DNA from: Enterococcus avium ATCC 14025
GTDB lineage: Bacteria; Bacillota; Bacilli; Lactobacillales; Enterococcaceae
Length of the DNA: 64,000 bases
Direction of reading: 5' to 3'
Assembly (NCBI RefSeq): GCF_000406965.1
Contig: NZ_KE136364.1
Location: 138,110 to 202,109 of the forward strand
Shown here: piece after piece, positions 8,002-18,440 of the stretch
Layout: each line of letters starts with the position of its first letter
How positions within the stretch are numbered: the stretch's first letter is position 1
Made by a program: the position numbers and the translations under genes
Notes under the pieces: generated by a model
What the model saw: the letters and a program-made list of their open reading frames with translations, nothing else
What the model was told of the DNA's origin: nothing
Database searches by the model: none

Positions 8002-8952
8002 ATGGAACCATTATTTTTACAACCAGTTTTTCAAGAAAAAATTTGGGGCGGAGATCAGCTGCATACGGTTTTCGGATTTGATATCCCTAACGACAAAATT
8101 GGAGAAGATTGGGCAATCAGCGGACATCCACATGGCGTTAGCATCGTAGAAAATGGCCCTTACAAGGGTTGGAAGGTCAGCGATCTATGGAATGAGCATC
8201 GTGAATTATTTGGTAAAGCAGAAGGTGATGTATTTCCATTGTTAACTAAAATTTTAGATGCCGAAGACGATTTATCAGTTCAAGTTCATCCAGACGACAG
8301 CTATGGTTTGAAACATGAAGGAGAGTTAGGAAAAACAGAATGCTGGTACATCATTAATGCCAAACCCGGTTCAGAGATTGTTTATGGACATAATGCGAAA
8401 TCTCGTGAAGAACTGGCAGAAATGATTGAAAACGAACGTTGGGATGATTTATTGCGTCGTGTACCTGTAAAAAAAGGCGATTTCTTCTATGTACCAAGTG
8501 GTACGATCCATGCCATCGGTAAAGGCATCATGATTTTAGAGACACAACAAAGTTCAGATACAACGTACCGCGTTTATGACTATGATCGTAAAGATGATCA
8601 AGGCAACACACGTGAACTGCACATCCAACAATCAATTGATGTAACCACTGTACCGGCGATCAGTCCCGAGTTAGAAGTTACTGAAAAGAAAAAGGGAACA
8701 TCTTCTGTGATCACGTACTTGAAGACAGATTTTTTCAATGTTTACGAATGGGATGTTATTGGTGAGCTTTCACTTAAAAAAGAAGGCGATTATACGTTGG
8801 TGACAGTCGTAGAAGGATATGGTAATTTGATCGTTGATGGCCAAAGCTATGAAATGAAGCCTGGTACAAGTTGCATTTTACCAGCACAAATAACCGAGTG
8901 GAAAGTCGAAGGCGAAATGAAAATCATCGCTTCCACTCCAGGAACAAAATAG
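8002..8952 (+). CDS. manA: Mannose-6-phosphate isomerase, class I
   Basis: A 316-residue cupin-type enzyme interconverting mannose-6-phosphate and fructose-6-phosphate in the cytosol. Zn-ligand motifs are visible: QVHPDD (residues about 94-99), KTECWYI (about 109-115) and the HAIG segment (about 170-173), with the family's QQSSDTTYRVYDYDR following. The ATG at 8002 is chosen because AAAGGAG stands 10 nt before it; an in-frame TTG at 7981 precedes the ribosome site itself. Confidence 0.93.
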   Translation: MEPLFLQPVFQEKIWGGDQLHTVFGFDIPNDKIGEDWAISGHPHGVSIVENGPYKGWKVSDLWNEHRELFGKAEGDVFPLLTKILDAEDDLSVQVHPDDSYGLKHEGELGKTECWYIINAKPGSEIVYGHNAKSREELAEMIENERWDDLLRRVPVKKGDFFYVPSGTIHAIGKGIMILETQQSSDTTYRVYDYDRKDDQGNTRELHIQQSIDVTTVPAISPELEVTEKKKGTSSVITYLKTDFFNVYEWDVIGELSLKKEGDYTLVTVVEGYGNLIVDGQSYEMKPGTSCILPAQITEWKVEGEMKIIASTPGTK

Positions 8953-8980
8953 TAAATGTCTCATTTTTTCATATACAAAA

Positions 8981-9015
8981 AATGCTCATCCGACTAACGC
9001 GGATGAGCATTTTTA
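8981..9015. terminator. Bidirectional terminator between manA and gatD
   Basis: AATGCTCATCC (8981-8991) pairs with GGATGAGCATT (9001-9011) with A/T tracts on both sides, between convergent genes. Confidence 0.85.
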
Positions 9016-9017
9016 TT

Positions 9018-9704
9018 TTATGGTAATTCTGGCAGATCAACATCTTCCCCGTACTTATTTTTTAAAGCGGTATGAAGTAAGCGCACAGCCAATGATTTGT
9101 TACGAGCTAAGATCGGACCGTGGAAGTATGAGCCATAAACATTTTTGTAAATGACGCCTTCACCTTGGTCTTCGCCATTATTCCCATTACCCTTAACGAT
9201 CGTACCAAGAGGTCGTTCACCTTCACCTAAGAAAGTACGGCCATTGTGATTTTCAAAGCCATAGTAGGTTTCACCAAATTCTTCGTTATGGATCTCGATA
9301 TCCCCGATGAAACGATGGTTGTCTTGGCTTAGGGTATAATGATCCAATGCACCGATACCATCGATTTTTTCTCCATTTGCACCAATATAGTAGTGGCCCA
9401 GTAACTGATAGCCGCCACAGATTGAAAGAATGACCCCGTTGTTTTCGATGTACTTAATCAAGTCTTCTTTTTTATCTTGAATATCTTTTGATACGATTAC
9501 TTGTTCATAATCTTGCCCGCCACCGATAAAGACAAAATCGTATTTATCTGGATCGAATTCTTGATAGATGCTGACGATCTCTGAATGAATCTCGATGTCC
9601 ATTTGTTTGGCATAATAATTCAAGGTTAAGAGATTGCCGTTGTCGCCATAGGTATTCAATAAATTTCCGTATAAATGCGCTAAGTTCAACTCGTATTTAG
9701 CCAC
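9018..9704 (-). CDS. gatD: Lipid II isoglutaminyl synthase, glutamine amidotransferase subunit
   Basis: A 228-residue CobB/CobQ-type class I glutaminase. The nucleophile Cys is in [11 protein letters not shown] (about residue 96) and the catalytic His in GSYFHGPIL (about 190). With MurT it amidates D-Glu of the lipid II stem peptide to D-isoglutamine. I set the start at GTG 9704: GGAGG lies 8 nt before it, and it overlaps the end of murT by 8 nt, a coupling typical of this pair. Confidence 0.93.
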   Translation of the reverse strand: MAKYELNLAHLYGNLLNTYGDNGNLLTLNYYAKQMDIEIHSEIVSIYQEFDPDKYDFVFIGGGQDYEQVIVSKDIQDKKEDLIKYIENNGVILSICGGYQLLGHYYIGANGEKIDGIGALDHYTLSQDNHRFIGDIEIHNEEFGETYYGFENHNGRTFLGEGERPLGTIVKGNGNNGEDQGEGVIYKNVYGSYFHGPILARNKSLAVRLLHTALKNKYGEDVDLPELP

Positions 9705-11049
9705 GATCCATACCTCCGTCAATGTAGCCTTTTTGTGCTAATTCTTTGCGTAGCTGTAAAACGGCTGTGTAGGTCGCTAGGATATACACATGCTCCGTCG
9801 GCAATAGTTTGATCTTTTCAATCACGTCCGTCAAATCTGCCGTCTCAATCAGCTTGTCTTCAGGGATCCCTGCGACTTTCAGACGAAGGGCCATGTCTTC
9901 GTGGCGATCTCCACCTGCGATCACTGCCGGGATGTCCATCTCAGCAAAAGCTTCATGATTGCCATCCCAGATCCAGCTGATGTCGATACCATCTGCATAA
10001 TTGGCATTTAATAGAGAAACCAATGAAAATGGATAGGGAGCTAAACCAATCATGTCGATGACTTGATTTAAGCCGACCGGATTTTTTACTAAAACCAGCG
10101 TGCATTTTTTACCATCGATTACAAATTCTTCTTGGCGTCCAAAGACTTTTTCATCATAGCCAAGTCCGCGTTTGATCTTGTCTTTAGAAACGCCATAGTA
10201 TTCTGCTACAGCAGTTGCGGCAAGGGCATTGTATACATTGTACATACCGCCGACTTCGATCTTGTAATCTTGCCCATCAATTACAAATTCTGAAGATTTA
10301 TTATCCATTTCTTTCATCTCCGTTAATTTGTAATCTAATTCTGGGCGGTGGAAGCCGCAGTTTGGACAATAGTATTTTCCCAGATTGGCATAGGTAATCA
10401 TTTTGTACTTTAAGATGTGCTGGCATTTCGGACAAAGCAAGCCGTCCGTATTGTAATGGGCATCTTGGTCTTTGTCAGGTAAATGATCGAAACCGTAGTA
10501 TTTTCTTGGATTGACTGTTTCCAACGAATTAAAGATTGGTGAATCACCGTTACACAATATCGGGGCGCTTGGTGATTTAGCTGCGCCGTCCACGATCAAT
10601 TTGTAGGTCGTATAGATTTCACCGTAACGGTCCATCTGGTCGCGGAAGATATTCGTAAATAGAAATAGCTCTGGTTTGATGTATTCTGTGACTTTGCTTA
10701 AGCTGGCCTCATCGATTTCAAGAACTGCAATTTTTTTGCCGCCTTTTTTTCCTTTGGCGTTTAAAAAAGTTGATACGATTCCCTGGACCATGTTGGCACC
10801 TGTTGGATTCGTTAATACATAATCAAATTCTTGTTTCAAAATATTAACGGTCAAGGCGGTAGTCAAGGTTTTTCCGTTGGTTCCCGTCACTACAACCACT
10901 TTATAATCTTTTACTAATGTATCTAAAATTTTCGGATCCATCTTTAATGCAAGCTGACCAGGATAACTGGATCCACCTTTAAAGAACGTTTTTAATACCC
11001 ATTGGGCAGTCTTTCCGGCAGAAATAGCCACTTGACTTCGTAACCCCAT
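9697..11049 (-). CDS. murT: Lipid II isoglutaminyl synthase, MurT (Mur-ligase-like) subunit
   Basis: A 450-residue Mur-ligase homologue with the ATP loop [10 protein letters not shown] (residues about 55-64), a four-Cys zinc ribbon inserted near residues 206-233 (CPKC ... CPNC) and a C-terminal DUF1727-type domain. It activates the lipid II D-Glu carboxylate for amidation by GatD. GGAGG precedes the ATG. It is the first gene of a two-gene operon. A possible TATGATAAG -10 lies upstream on the minus strand near 11085. Confidence 0.95.
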   Translation of the reverse strand: MGLRSQVAISAGKTAQWVLKTFFKGGSSYPGQLALKMDPKILDTLVKDYKVVVVTGTNGKTLTTALTVNILKQEFDYVLTNPTGANMVQGIVSTFLNAKGKKGGKKIAVLEIDEASLSKVTEYIKPELFLFTNIFRDQMDRYGEIYTTYKLIVDGAAKSPSAPILCNGDSPIFNSLETVNPRKYYGFDHLPDKDQDAHYNTDGLLCPKCQHILKYKMITYANLGKYYCPNCGFHRPELDYKLTEMKEMDNKSSEFVIDGQDYKIEVGGMYNVYNALAATAVAEYYGVSKDKIKRGLGYDEKVFGRQEEFVIDGKKCTLVLVKNPVGLNQVIDMIGLAPYPFSLVSLLNANYADGIDISWIWDGNHEAFAEMDIPAVIAGGDRHEDMALRLKVAGIPEDKLIETADLTDVIEKIKLLPTEHVYILATYTAVLQLRKELAQKGYIDGGMDRG

Positions 11050-11148
11050 TACACATCCTCCATGTCTGTAACAAATTTAATTCATCTTATCATATTTAAA
11101 AAAAAAGTTTAAATAGGTTTTCCTATTCTTAATTTTTCCATAGAAAAA

Positions 11149-11173
11149 GCTAGGGCAAAGTTTTGCTCCTAGC
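11149..11173 (-). terminator. Terminator of the ktrB-like gene
   Basis: GCTAGGGCAAA pairs with TTTGCTCCTAGC (one bulge). On the minus strand it is followed by TTTTTCT. It overlaps the stop codon of the gene. Confidence 0.7.
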
Positions 11174-12566
11174 CAATAATAATCTTTTCTTCCGGAAATT
11201 CATAGCCTAAGTCCTGTGTTTCTTTTGGAACAAAGAGCATCAGGGTATACAGCATACCGACACGTCCGATAAACATCAAAACAGCGATCATGATTTTTCC
11301 GGTATTTGAAAGGTCATCAGTGATTCCTAAAGAAAGTCCAGTCGTTCCAAAAGCAGAGGTAACCTCGACAATAATGGAGATTAGCGAATGATCTTCAGTT
11401 GCAGTTAAAAAGAGAATACTAAACAAACACATTCCAGCAGAAAGCATGAAGACGACCACCGATTTTCGCACATCCTCTTGGGCGATTTTCCGACCAAAAA
11501 TATTGATGTCATTTTCATTTTTCAAGAATGAGTACAAATATAGACCGATGATTGCGATCGTTGTTGTACGTATCCCGCCGCCGACAGAACTTGGAGAGCA
11601 ACCAATGAACATCAATAATGAGAAAATAATCAAGGTTGTATTTTGAAATAGATTCAAATCATGAATTTGCAATCCGGCATTGCGAGTTGTCATAGAATAG
11701 AAGGACGAATTTAACCACTGATCAAACAGATTCATGTGAGCGAAGTTGTGGTCTTTTTCTAAAAGCCAAATAGCTACTGTACCGCCAATAAAAAGTACGA
11801 AGAAAGCCAATAGGGCAATTTTCGAAAAGAGACTAAAGCGAAAGGGCAGCCGTGATTTAGATTTTTTATGGTAAATCCAGCCATGAAAATCCATTAAAAC
11901 GGGGAATCCGATTCCACCAATAAAGATCAGGACCATGATTGTCACGATGAAGAAAACATCATGAGAAAAAGGGATGATCGATTCACCAGTTACGTCAAAA
12001 CCAGAGTTCGTCACTGCAGAGATCGCTTGATAAAATCCGAAAAAAACGGCTTCAGAGATTTTATGGTAATAGCCTGCTAAATAGAAATAAATTGAAAAGA
12101 TAGTTCCGAAAAGAACTTCGATCGCCAGTAGCATAGTGAAGGTAATTCGGATCAAATTAACGATTCCGCTAAGGCGCGGCTGATTCATATCGGTCATGAT
12201 TAGTTGTCGCTGTTTTAACGTGATCCGACGTTTGGACACGATAAAAAAGAAGGTAGTAATCATCATGATTCCTAAACCACCAATATGGAATAACACCTCG
12301 AGCATCAAAACACCAGCATCATTAAAGACTGAATTGATATCAAAGGTGGTTAAACCAGTCACTGAAATGGTCGAAATGGCCATAAATATCATATCAAGAA
12401 AGGGTACGTGTGAACCTGGTTCACGAAAAATTGGTAAATGAAACAAGATCAAAGAAAGAATGGTCATCGCTAAATAGTAGAAGACGATGATTTGAATCGA
12501 AGAAAATCGATTATTAAGCTTTTGCCAGCTTTTTTTGAGAAAACTTACTCGGCGATCAAAATTCAT
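11169..12566 (-). CDS. ktrB: TrkH/KtrB-family potassium uptake membrane subunit
   Basis: A 465-residue integral membrane protein with four M-P-M-type repeats. Selectivity-filter-like segments read ISTISVTGLTTFD (near residue 65), SAVTNSGFDVTG (near 190), MTTRNAGLQIHD (near 300) and TSAFGTTGLSLG (near 410). It would pair with a KtrA-type RCK subunit not seen here. The ATG at 12566 is preferred over an in-frame TTG because AAGGAG lies just before it. There is no partner gene in the window. Confidence 0.88.
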   Translation of the reverse strand: MNFDRRVSFLKKSWQKLNNRFSSIQIIVFYYLAMTILSLILFHLPIFREPGSHVPFLDMIFMAISTISVTGLTTFDINSVFNDAGVLMLEVLFHIGGLGIMMITTFFFIVSKRRITLKQRQLIMTDMNQPRLSGIVNLIRITFTMLLAIEVLFGTIFSIYFYLAGYYHKISEAVFFGFYQAISAVTNSGFDVTGESIIPFSHDVFFIVTIMVLIFIGGIGFPVLMDFHGWIYHKKSKSRLPFRFSLFSKIALLAFFVLFIGGTVAIWLLEKDHNFAHMNLFDQWLNSSFYSMTTRNAGLQIHDLNLFQNTTLIIFSLLMFIGCSPSSVGGGIRTTTIAIIGLYLYSFLKNENDINIFGRKIAQEDVRKSVVVFMLSAGMCLFSILFLTATEDHSLISIIVEVTSAFGTTGLSLGITDDLSNTGKIMIAVLMFIGRVGMLYTLMLFVPKETQDLGYEFPEEKIIIG

Positions 12567-12682
12567 AGAAGACTCCTTCAATCAACAGTGGGAATTTTTT
12601 ACAATAGAGATAGTATAGCATGCTTCCGTGAAAAAACTCCCACCGTTTTGGTAGGAGTAGAGGAGATAAAGGTTGTGTTTGA

Positions 12683-13414
12683 TTAGTTGTCTTGCGCAGT
12701 CGCTGCAATGTCGATTTCACGAATCGTAACTTCCTGTGGCATGTCATAGATAAATTTAACTGTCTCAGCAACATGAACTGGATCAAGTGTAATGCCGCCC
12801 ATGCTTTCTTTCCATGCTTGATAATCTGTTAGGGCACCTTGATCAGTCACATGTGTAAGTAATTCTGTTTCAGCAGCGCCGGGTGCGACCAAAGAAACGC
12901 GGACATTTGAACCGGAAACTTCTTCACGAATTGTTTCGCTTAGACCGTGGGCACCAAATTTTGATGCGACATAGGCAGCATGGTTGGTAAAGGTTTTCTT
13001 ACCCGCAAGAGATGACATATTGATGATTGTTCCCTGCCTACGCTCGGTCATACTAGGTAATACGATTTGCATACCGTTTAGTACCCCCATTACATTCGTG
13101 TTCATCATTGTTTGCCATTCTGCTGGATTTTGGTTCAAGACATTACCAAGTAGCATTACACCAGCATTGTTTACTAATAGATCTACTGGGCCAAAGACAG
13201 CTTCTGCTTTTTTGATGCTGGAGTCAAAGGCTTGGTAATCTGTTACGTCAACCTTTTCAATCATGACATTTTCGAAATTCAATGGTAGTGCTTCGATTTT
13301 TTCTACGCTACGTCCTAATAACAGTAACGGATTGCCAGCTTGATTAAAAAGTTTGGCGATCTCGGCACCAAACCCGGAACTCGCGCCTGTAATTACAACT
13401 AAAGATTTTTTCAT
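12683..13414 (-). CDS. SDR-family oxidoreductase under MerR-type control
   Basis: A classical short-chain dehydrogenase of 243 residues: NAD(P) loop TGASSGFG (9-16), NNAG (about 87-90), catalytic Ser in INMSSLAG (about 138) and YVASK (about 152-156). Close to YdfG-type serine/3-hydroxy-acid dehydrogenases, but the substrate is not readable. The gene is divergent from a MerR regulator, and its promoter has the 19-bp spacer typical of MerR control. Confidence 0.88.
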   Translation of the reverse strand: MKKSLVVITGASSGFGAEIAKLFNQAGNPLLLLGRSVEKIEALPLNFENVMIEKVDVTDYQAFDSSIKKAEAVFGPVDLLVNNAGVMLLGNVLNQNPAEWQTMMNTNVMGVLNGMQIVLPSMTERRQGTIINMSSLAGKKTFTNHAAYVASKFGAHGLSETIREEVSGSNVRVSLVAPGAAETELLTHVTDQGALTDYQAWKESMGGITLDPVHVAETVKFIYDMPQEVTIREIDIAATAQDN

Positions 13415-13448
13415 ATAAATTGCCTTCTTTCAAAACTATGATACACTG

Positions 13449-13479
13449 ACTTTACTACTTGGAGTTAACTCCAGATCAA
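13449..13479 (-). promoter_or_regulatory. MerR-type promoter with operator in a 19-bp spacer
   Basis: On the minus strand, -35 TTGATC (13474-13479) and -10 TAAAGT (13449-13454) are separated by exactly 19 bp containing the palindrome TGGAGTTAACTCCA (13460-13473). An overlong spacer with a centred dyad is how MerR-family activators untwist DNA to activate transcription. It drives the SDR gene and may also autoregulate the divergent regulator. Confidence 0.85.
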
Positions 13480-13496
13480 GAAGGAAGTTGAAAAAA

Positions 13497-13955
13497 ATGA
13501 AATCTTTTTTGATTGGTGATATTTCAAAGATGTATGGTATCTCCCAAGACACTCTGAGATATTATGACAAAGCGGGCCTATTACCATTTGTTAAAAAGAA
13601 TCAAGCAGGTCGCAGGGTATTTACTGAGGATGATCTTGGTTATATCGAAGTAATTGATTGTTTGAAGCGCTCTGGAATTCCTGTTAAGGAAATTGCGAAA
13701 TTTATGGATTGGTGTGTAGAAGGTGATAAAACTTTGCCGCAGCGCTACGCTTTTATGGTGGAGCAAGAGGCAGTCTTAGAGAAAAAAATCCATGAATTAC
13801 AGGCTCAACTTGATTTTTTACGTTGGAAAAAATGGTATTACCAAATTGCGAATGAAGCAGGAACGGAAAAAATATTTTTTAAAGAAGGTTCACGGCAAGT
13901 CGATAAGAAGTGGCATCAAAAGTATATAGAAATAACAAAGCCCGAATCTGAATAG
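13497..13955 (+). CDS. MerR-family transcriptional regulator
   Basis: A 152-residue regulator: winged-helix HTH at residues about 3-70 (IGDISKMYGISQDTLRYYDKAGLL) followed by a dimerisation coiled coil (about 80-115, EQEAVLEKKIHELQAQLDFLRWKKWYY). No metal-binding Cys cluster is seen at the C-terminus, so it is the small-molecule or aldehyde-responsive subtype rather than a metal sensor. The ATG at 13497 follows AAGGAAG. It is divergent from the SDR gene. Confidence 0.88.
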   Translation: MKSFLIGDISKMYGISQDTLRYYDKAGLLPFVKKNQAGRRVFTEDDLGYIEVIDCLKRSGIPVKEIAKFMDWCVEGDKTLPQRYAFMVEQEAVLEKKIHELQAQLDFLRWKKWYYQIANEAGTEKIFFKEGSRQVDKKWHQKYIEITKPESE

Positions 13956-13967
13956 GATTCGGGCTTT
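13937..13967. terminator. Terminator between merR and the convergent YfcC gene
   Basis: AAAGCCCGAATC (13937-13948) pairs with GATTCGGGCTTT (13956-13967); the T-tracts are interrupted by G on either side. It overlaps the merR stop codon. Confidence 0.7.
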
Positions 13968-13971
13968 GTTG

Positions 13972-15507
13972 CTATGAAATTAAAACACCGATTGCTAAGA
14001 AAGCAAGGATCAAGATAATAATAGTGATTAATAATTTTGTAACAAATTTTATCCACTTATCAAAACCAATATTAACGACTGATAAGGAAACTAAAATCAA
14101 TCCAGTTGGGGCGATCAATCCGATCAAGCCTTGTCCCCAGTTATAGGCATCAATAATCAATGCACGATCAATCCCAACAACATCAGCCAAAGGCGCCATA
14201 ATTGGCATTGATAATACCGCCAAACCAGAGGAAGATTGAATGAAGAAACCTAAAATGACATAGACTAGGAACATAAACCAAATGAAGACGACATTGTTCA
14301 TCCCGCTGATGGCATTGCTGAAGAAGTTCATGATCGTATCACTGATAAAACTGTTTTCCATCACGATACCGACCGAACGAGCTAACCCGACAATCAAGGC
14401 AACCCCTAATAGATCCGCAGCACCAGTAACGAAGCTGTTGATGAATTTCTTTTCTCCTAACCCTGAGACGAAGACTAGTATATAAGTAACTGCTAAGAAG
14501 ACTACTGCAATCTCGGTAAAGTACCAGCCTAGTTGCTGCACGCCATAAATCATCACAACAAAGCCTAAAGCAAAAACGATCAATGAAAATTTTTGGCGAT
14601 TGGTAAAGTCTGTATTTTTCTCACGAGTTTGATCACCTAAAAAACGTTCACGATCACTTTCTGCTTGATCAGCAACTAATGATGCGGCTGGATTCAAACG
14701 AACCTTTTCCGCGTAACGAATCGTATAAAGGATCGAGATGCTAATTGCAGTCACCCACATCAAAATACGTAAAGGCATGCCATCAGTAAAACTGATTCCT
14801 GCCGCATTTGAGGCGATGACCGTAGAGAAAGGATTGATCGTAGAGCTCATGGTTCCTATCGCAGTTCCCAAATAAATCGTGGCGACTGCTGTTAATGTGT
14901 CGTAGCCAGCCAATAAGAAAATCGGGATTAGGATCGGGTAAAAGGCAATGGTTTCCTCTGCTAAACCAAAAGTAGTCCCGCCAATGGCAATCAAGGTAGT
15001 CACAATGACAATCAGCCATTTTTGTTTTCCCTTTAATTTTTCGGAAAGACGCATCATGCCAGCATCCATCGCTCCGGTAGCATTAACGATTCCAATAACA
15101 CCGCCTAAAATCAAAATGAAGATCATAATATCGACACTTTCAGTAATTCCTTGAACCTGAGATTTTAAAAATTGAGTGATAGTTCCAACCACACCACGCT
15201 CAGGCTTTTTGATTCTTTCATAGGAATTAGGAATTGCGGCTGGACGATAAATTGTGCCATCTCGAAATTTGTCGACTTTAATGTGGATATCATATTTATC
15301 CAATGTTTTCTGTGTTGCCGGCTCCATGATCGTTTTATCCTGAGCATCTGTAATCGCGAATTGATCTTTCCCGCTGTCATAACTCAACGTACTGTACTTG
15401 CCTGAAGGAATAAAGAATGTTAGTGCTTGAACCAAAATCAGTACAATAATGATAACTGTGTACGCAGAAGGGAAACTCCGCTGCTTCTTTTTACCAGATT
15501 GTTGCAT
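13972..15507 (-). CDS. YfcC-family transporter (C4-dicarboxylate/arginine-ornithine antiporter-like)
   Basis: A 511-residue polytopic membrane protein. After a basic N-terminus (MQQSGKKKQRSFPSAYT) come a first helix, an extracellular-like insertion (about 40-110), then about 11 further helices, with the family segments GLAEETIAFYPILIP and FFIQSSSGLAVLSMPIMAPL. Members transport small organic acids or amino acids; the substrate cannot be assigned. The ATG at 15507 follows GGAGG; the frame is open further upstream without a ribosome site. Confidence 0.82.
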   Translation of the reverse strand: MQQSGKKKQRSFPSAYTVIIIVLILVQALTFFIPSGKYSTLSYDSGKDQFAITDAQDKTIMEPATQKTLDKYDIHIKVDKFRDGTIYRPAAIPNSYERIKKPERGVVGTITQFLKSQVQGITESVDIMIFILILGGVIGIVNATGAMDAGMMRLSEKLKGKQKWLIVIVTTLIAIGGTTFGLAEETIAFYPILIPIFLLAGYDTLTAVATIYLGTAIGTMSSTINPFSTVIASNAAGISFTDGMPLRILMWVTAISISILYTIRYAEKVRLNPAASLVADQAESDRERFLGDQTREKNTDFTNRQKFSLIVFALGFVVMIYGVQQLGWYFTEIAVVFLAVTYILVFVSGLGEKKFINSFVTGAADLLGVALIVGLARSVGIVMENSFISDTIMNFFSNAISGMNNVVFIWFMFLVYVILGFFIQSSSGLAVLSMPIMAPLADVVGIDRALIIDAYNWGQGLIGLIAPTGLILVSLSVVNIGFDKWIKFVTKLLITIIILILAFLAIGVLIS

Positions 15508-15678
15508 GAAAATGCCTCCTAGTTTTATATTAATAAAAATAATTACCAACGAAAAGTATAGCACTGGGCCCTTATATTCTTAAAAAGATAGCCTGTGAGT
15601 TTGTTGAAATTAATGATTGATTCTTCTAAGATGAGGTATTAATGAAAATTATTACTGTAAATAATCTGGCTTTTCCGC

Positions 15679-15684
15679 TATAAT
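15679..15684 (+). promoter_or_regulatory. -10 element of the tdk operon
   Basis: A consensus TATAAT lies 33 bp before the tdk start codon; the -35 is not clear. Confidence 0.5.
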
Positions 15685-15716
15685 ACGATAGGAACAAAAG
15701 GGAAAGGTGACAAGAA

Positions 15717-16301
15717 ATGGCCCAGCTTTTTTTTAAATACGGTGCAATGAACAGCGGTAAAACAATTGAAATACTAAAAGTCGCTCATAATTATGAGGAA
15801 CAAAATAAACCAGTAGTATTGATGACTAGCGGATTAGATACACGTGAAGGTGTGGGAAATATCTCTAGCCGAATCGGACTGAGCCGTCCTGCTGTACCGA
15901 TTTTTTCTGAGACCAATATTTTTGAATTTATTAAAAGTCTTGACTACAAGCCTTACTGTGTATTGATCGACGAGTCGCAGTTTTTAACAAAAGAACACGT
16001 GATTCAATTAGCGAAAGTCGTAGATGATTTAGACATTCCAGTTATGGCCTTTGGTTTAAAAAATGATTTCCGCAATGAAATGTTTGAGGGGTCAAAATAC
16101 TTACTATTGTATGCAGACAAATTGGAAGAGCTAAAAACGATTTGCTGGTTTTGTCATAAAAAGGCAACGATGAATCTACATTACATTGATGGTCGTCCAG
16201 TCTATGAAGGCGATCAAGTCCAAATCGGCGGCAATGAGGCCTATTACCCCGTTTGCCGTAAGCATTATCTACATCCAGAGATTACCAATCCTGCTAAATA
16301 A
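15717..16301 (+). CDS. tdk: Thymidine kinase (type II)
   Basis: A 194-residue salvage enzyme phosphorylating thymidine with ATP. P-loop GAMNSGKT (residues about 9-16), Walker B-like LIDESQFL (about 83-90), and a zinc site from CWFC plus C-R-K-H near the C-terminus. AAAGGTGA lies ahead of the ATG. It is followed after about 60 bp by prfA, an order common in Lactobacillales. Confidence 0.94.
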   Translation: MAQLFFKYGAMNSGKTIEILKVAHNYEEQNKPVVLMTSGLDTREGVGNISSRIGLSRPAVPIFSETNIFEFIKSLDYKPYCVLIDESQFLTKEHVIQLAKVVDDLDIPVMAFGLKNDFRNEMFEGSKYLLLYADKLEELKTICWFCHKKATMNLHYIDGRPVYEGDQVQIGGNEAYYPVCRKHYLHPEITNPAK

Positions 16302-16364
16302 AATAGTTAGTAGACATAGCCGACAAAAAAATTACATTAATATGAATTAGGAGGAGTTTTATCC

Positions 16365-17438
16365 ATGTACGATCAATTGCAAGCAATCGAAGATCGTTAT
16401 GAAGAGCTTGGAGAATTACTGAGTGACCCAGAAGTCATCAGCGATACGCAGCGCTTCATGCAACTGTCAAAAGAAGAAGCCAATACTCGTGACACAGTAG
16501 AAACCTATCGTCGTTATAAAAAAGTGATCGAAGGCATCAGCGATGCTGAAGAATTATTAGGTGAAAACCTAGATGCTGAGATGGCTGAAATGGCAAAAGA
16601 AGAACTGTCAGATTTGAAGAAGGAAAAAGAAGTTTTAGAAGAAGAGATCAAGATTCTTCTGTTACCAAAAGACCCAAATGACGATAAAAACATTATTATG
16701 GAAATTCGCGGAGCTGCTGGTGGAGATGAAGCGGCACTATTTGCTGGTGACCTTTTCAATATGTACCAAAAATACGCAGAAAACCAAGGCTGGAAGACGG
16801 AAGTCATGGAGGCCAATGTTACTGGTATCGGCGGATACAAAGAAGTGATCATGATGATTACAGGGGACAACGTCTATTCGAAGCTGAAATATGAAAGTGG
16901 CGCGCACCGTGTTCAACGTGTACCGTCAACGGAGTCTCAAGGTCGTATTCATACATCGACTGCGACTGTCGTGGTTATGCCAGAGGCTGAAGAGGTTGAG
17001 ATTGATATTGCAGACAAAGATATTCGGACAGATATTTATCATGCATCTGGTGCCGGTGGACAGCACGTCAACAAAACGGCATCTGCGGTTCGTTTGACGC
17101 ATATCCCTACTGGTATCGTCGTTGCGATGCAAGACGAACGTTCTCAAATCAAAAACCGCGAAAAAGCAATGAAAATCTTGCGCGCACGTGTGTATGATAA
17201 AATTCAGCAAGAAGCGCAAAGTGAATATGACGCAAGCCGTAAATCGGCTGTCGGAACAGGCGATCGTTCAGAACGTATCCGTACGTATAACTTCCCACAA
17301 AATCGTGTAACGGATCATCGAATTGGGTTAACGATACAAAAATTAGATCAGATTCTAGCAGGCAAGCTTGATGAAATTATTGATGCTCTAATTATGTATG
17401 ATCAAACGCAGAAGCTGGAAGAGATGCAAAATGGCTAA
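16365..17438 (+). CDS. prfA: Peptide chain release factor 1
   Basis: A 357-residue factor that ends translation at UAA/UAG. The catalytic loop is GAGGQHVNK (about residues 228-236), and the codon-recognition region reads [18 protein letters not shown], with PST in the place of the RF1 P-x-T motif. RBS AGGAGG. The upstream leader holds ACATTAATATGAATTAGGAG, a motif also seen ahead of sufB. Confidence 0.96.
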   Translation: MYDQLQAIEDRYEELGELLSDPEVISDTQRFMQLSKEEANTRDTVETYRRYKKVIEGISDAEELLGENLDAEMAEMAKEELSDLKKEKEVLEEEIKILLLPKDPNDDKNIIMEIRGAAGGDEAALFAGDLFNMYQKYAENQGWKTEVMEANVTGIGGYKEVIMMITGDNVYSKLKYESGAHRVQRVPSTESQGRIHTSTATVVVMPEAEEVEIDIADKDIRTDIYHASGAGGQHVNKTASAVRLTHIPTGIVVAMQDERSQIKNREKAMKILRARVYDKIQQEAQSEYDASRKSAVGTGDRSERIRTYNFPQNRVTDHRIGLTIQKLDQILAGKLDEIIDALIMYDQTQKLEEMQNG

Positions 17439-18261
17439 AACTTACGTAGAAGTCCTATCTGGGGCTTCTTCTTTTTTAGAAGCTAACGGAAAAGAAGGTT
17501 ATGCAATCGAGTATCTTTTTCTGGCTCGCAAAAATTGGGATAAGACGCAATGGCTCATGAATATGAGAAACGATATTTTACCAGATGATGAAGCAATGAT
17601 TGAGAAAGATATTGAGAGCTTAATGAAAAATATTCCTCCGCAATATTTGTTAGGCTATGAATATTTTTTTGAACACCGTTTGAAGGTGACCGAAGATACC
17701 TTGATTCCGCGACCAGAAACAGAAGAATTAGTTGCTTTATGCTTATCTATGACTGAAAGTAAGAGGAAAAAAGTTGTAGATATTGGTACAGGAACGGGCG
17801 CCATTGCGATCAGTTTGAAATTAGCGCGACCAGATTGGCAGGTAACTGCTCTTGATATTTCACAAGAGGCGTTACATGTCGCAGAGGAAAACGCAGAAAA
17901 CCTACATGCAAAAATTAATTTCAAACGAAGTGATGTACTATCTTCAATGAATGAAAAACAAGATATTATCATCAGTAATCCTCCGTATATCAGCCAAAGT
18001 GAATGGGCTCTGATGGACGAGAGTGTTCGAACCTATGAACCTAAGTTAGCACTTTTTGCGGAAAACGACGGGTTAGCTATCTACCAAAAAATCGCTGCAG
18101 AAAGCCGAGATCTTTTGCAGCCAGCTGGTATGATTTTCTTAGAGATTGGCTTCCAACAGGGGCGAGCGGTTCAAGAAATTTTTCAAAAAGCCTTTCCTGA
18201 AAAAAATGTACGGGTCCATCAAGATTTATCAGGAAATGATCGGATGGTTGTCATTAGCTAA
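17431..18261 (+). CDS. prmC: Release factor glutamine N5-methyltransferase
   Basis: A 276-residue SAM-dependent enzyme that methylates the GGQ glutamine of release factors. The SAM motif [13 protein letters not shown] (about 111-123) and the catalytic ISNPPYIS (about 180-187) are clear. The ATG at 17431 overlaps the end of prfA by 8 nt, so the two are translationally coupled; the longer upstream frame lies inside prfA. Confidence 0.95.
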   Translation: MAKTYVEVLSGASSFLEANGKEGYAIEYLFLARKNWDKTQWLMNMRNDILPDDEAMIEKDIESLMKNIPPQYLLGYEYFFEHRLKVTEDTLIPRPETEELVALCLSMTESKRKKVVDIGTGTGAIAISLKLARPDWQVTALDISQEALHVAEENAENLHAKINFKRSDVLSSMNEKQDIIISNPPYISQSEWALMDESVRTYEPKLALFAENDGLAIYQKIAAESRDLLQPAGMIFLEIGFQQGRAVQEIFQKAFPEKNVRVHQDLSGNDRMVVIS

Positions 18262-18327
18262 AAATTATTTTTAGTGTAGAAAATAATAAAAGAACATTGA
18301 TGCGACAATGCTAAAAAAGAAAAAAAG

Positions 18328-18370
18328 TTATCAACATGGTTATACACACTTGACAACCGCGTTATCCACA
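18328..18370 (+). promoter_or_regulatory. Cluster of DnaA-box-like 9-mers
   Basis: TTATCAACA (18328-18336), TTATACACA (18340-18348) and the consensus box TTATCCACA (18362-18370) lie in the same orientation within 43 bp between prmC and sua5. Another TTATCCACA occurs inside sua5 near 18772. This is a candidate DnaA-binding site for regulation or DnaA titration, or it could be a chance AT-rich cluster. Confidence 0.5.
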
Positions 18371-18440
18371 ATACGGGGATAAGTCAGAAAAGAAAGTTTA
18401 TAAATGAGGAAAGTTAGAATAAAGGAGCTGTGGAGAAGCT

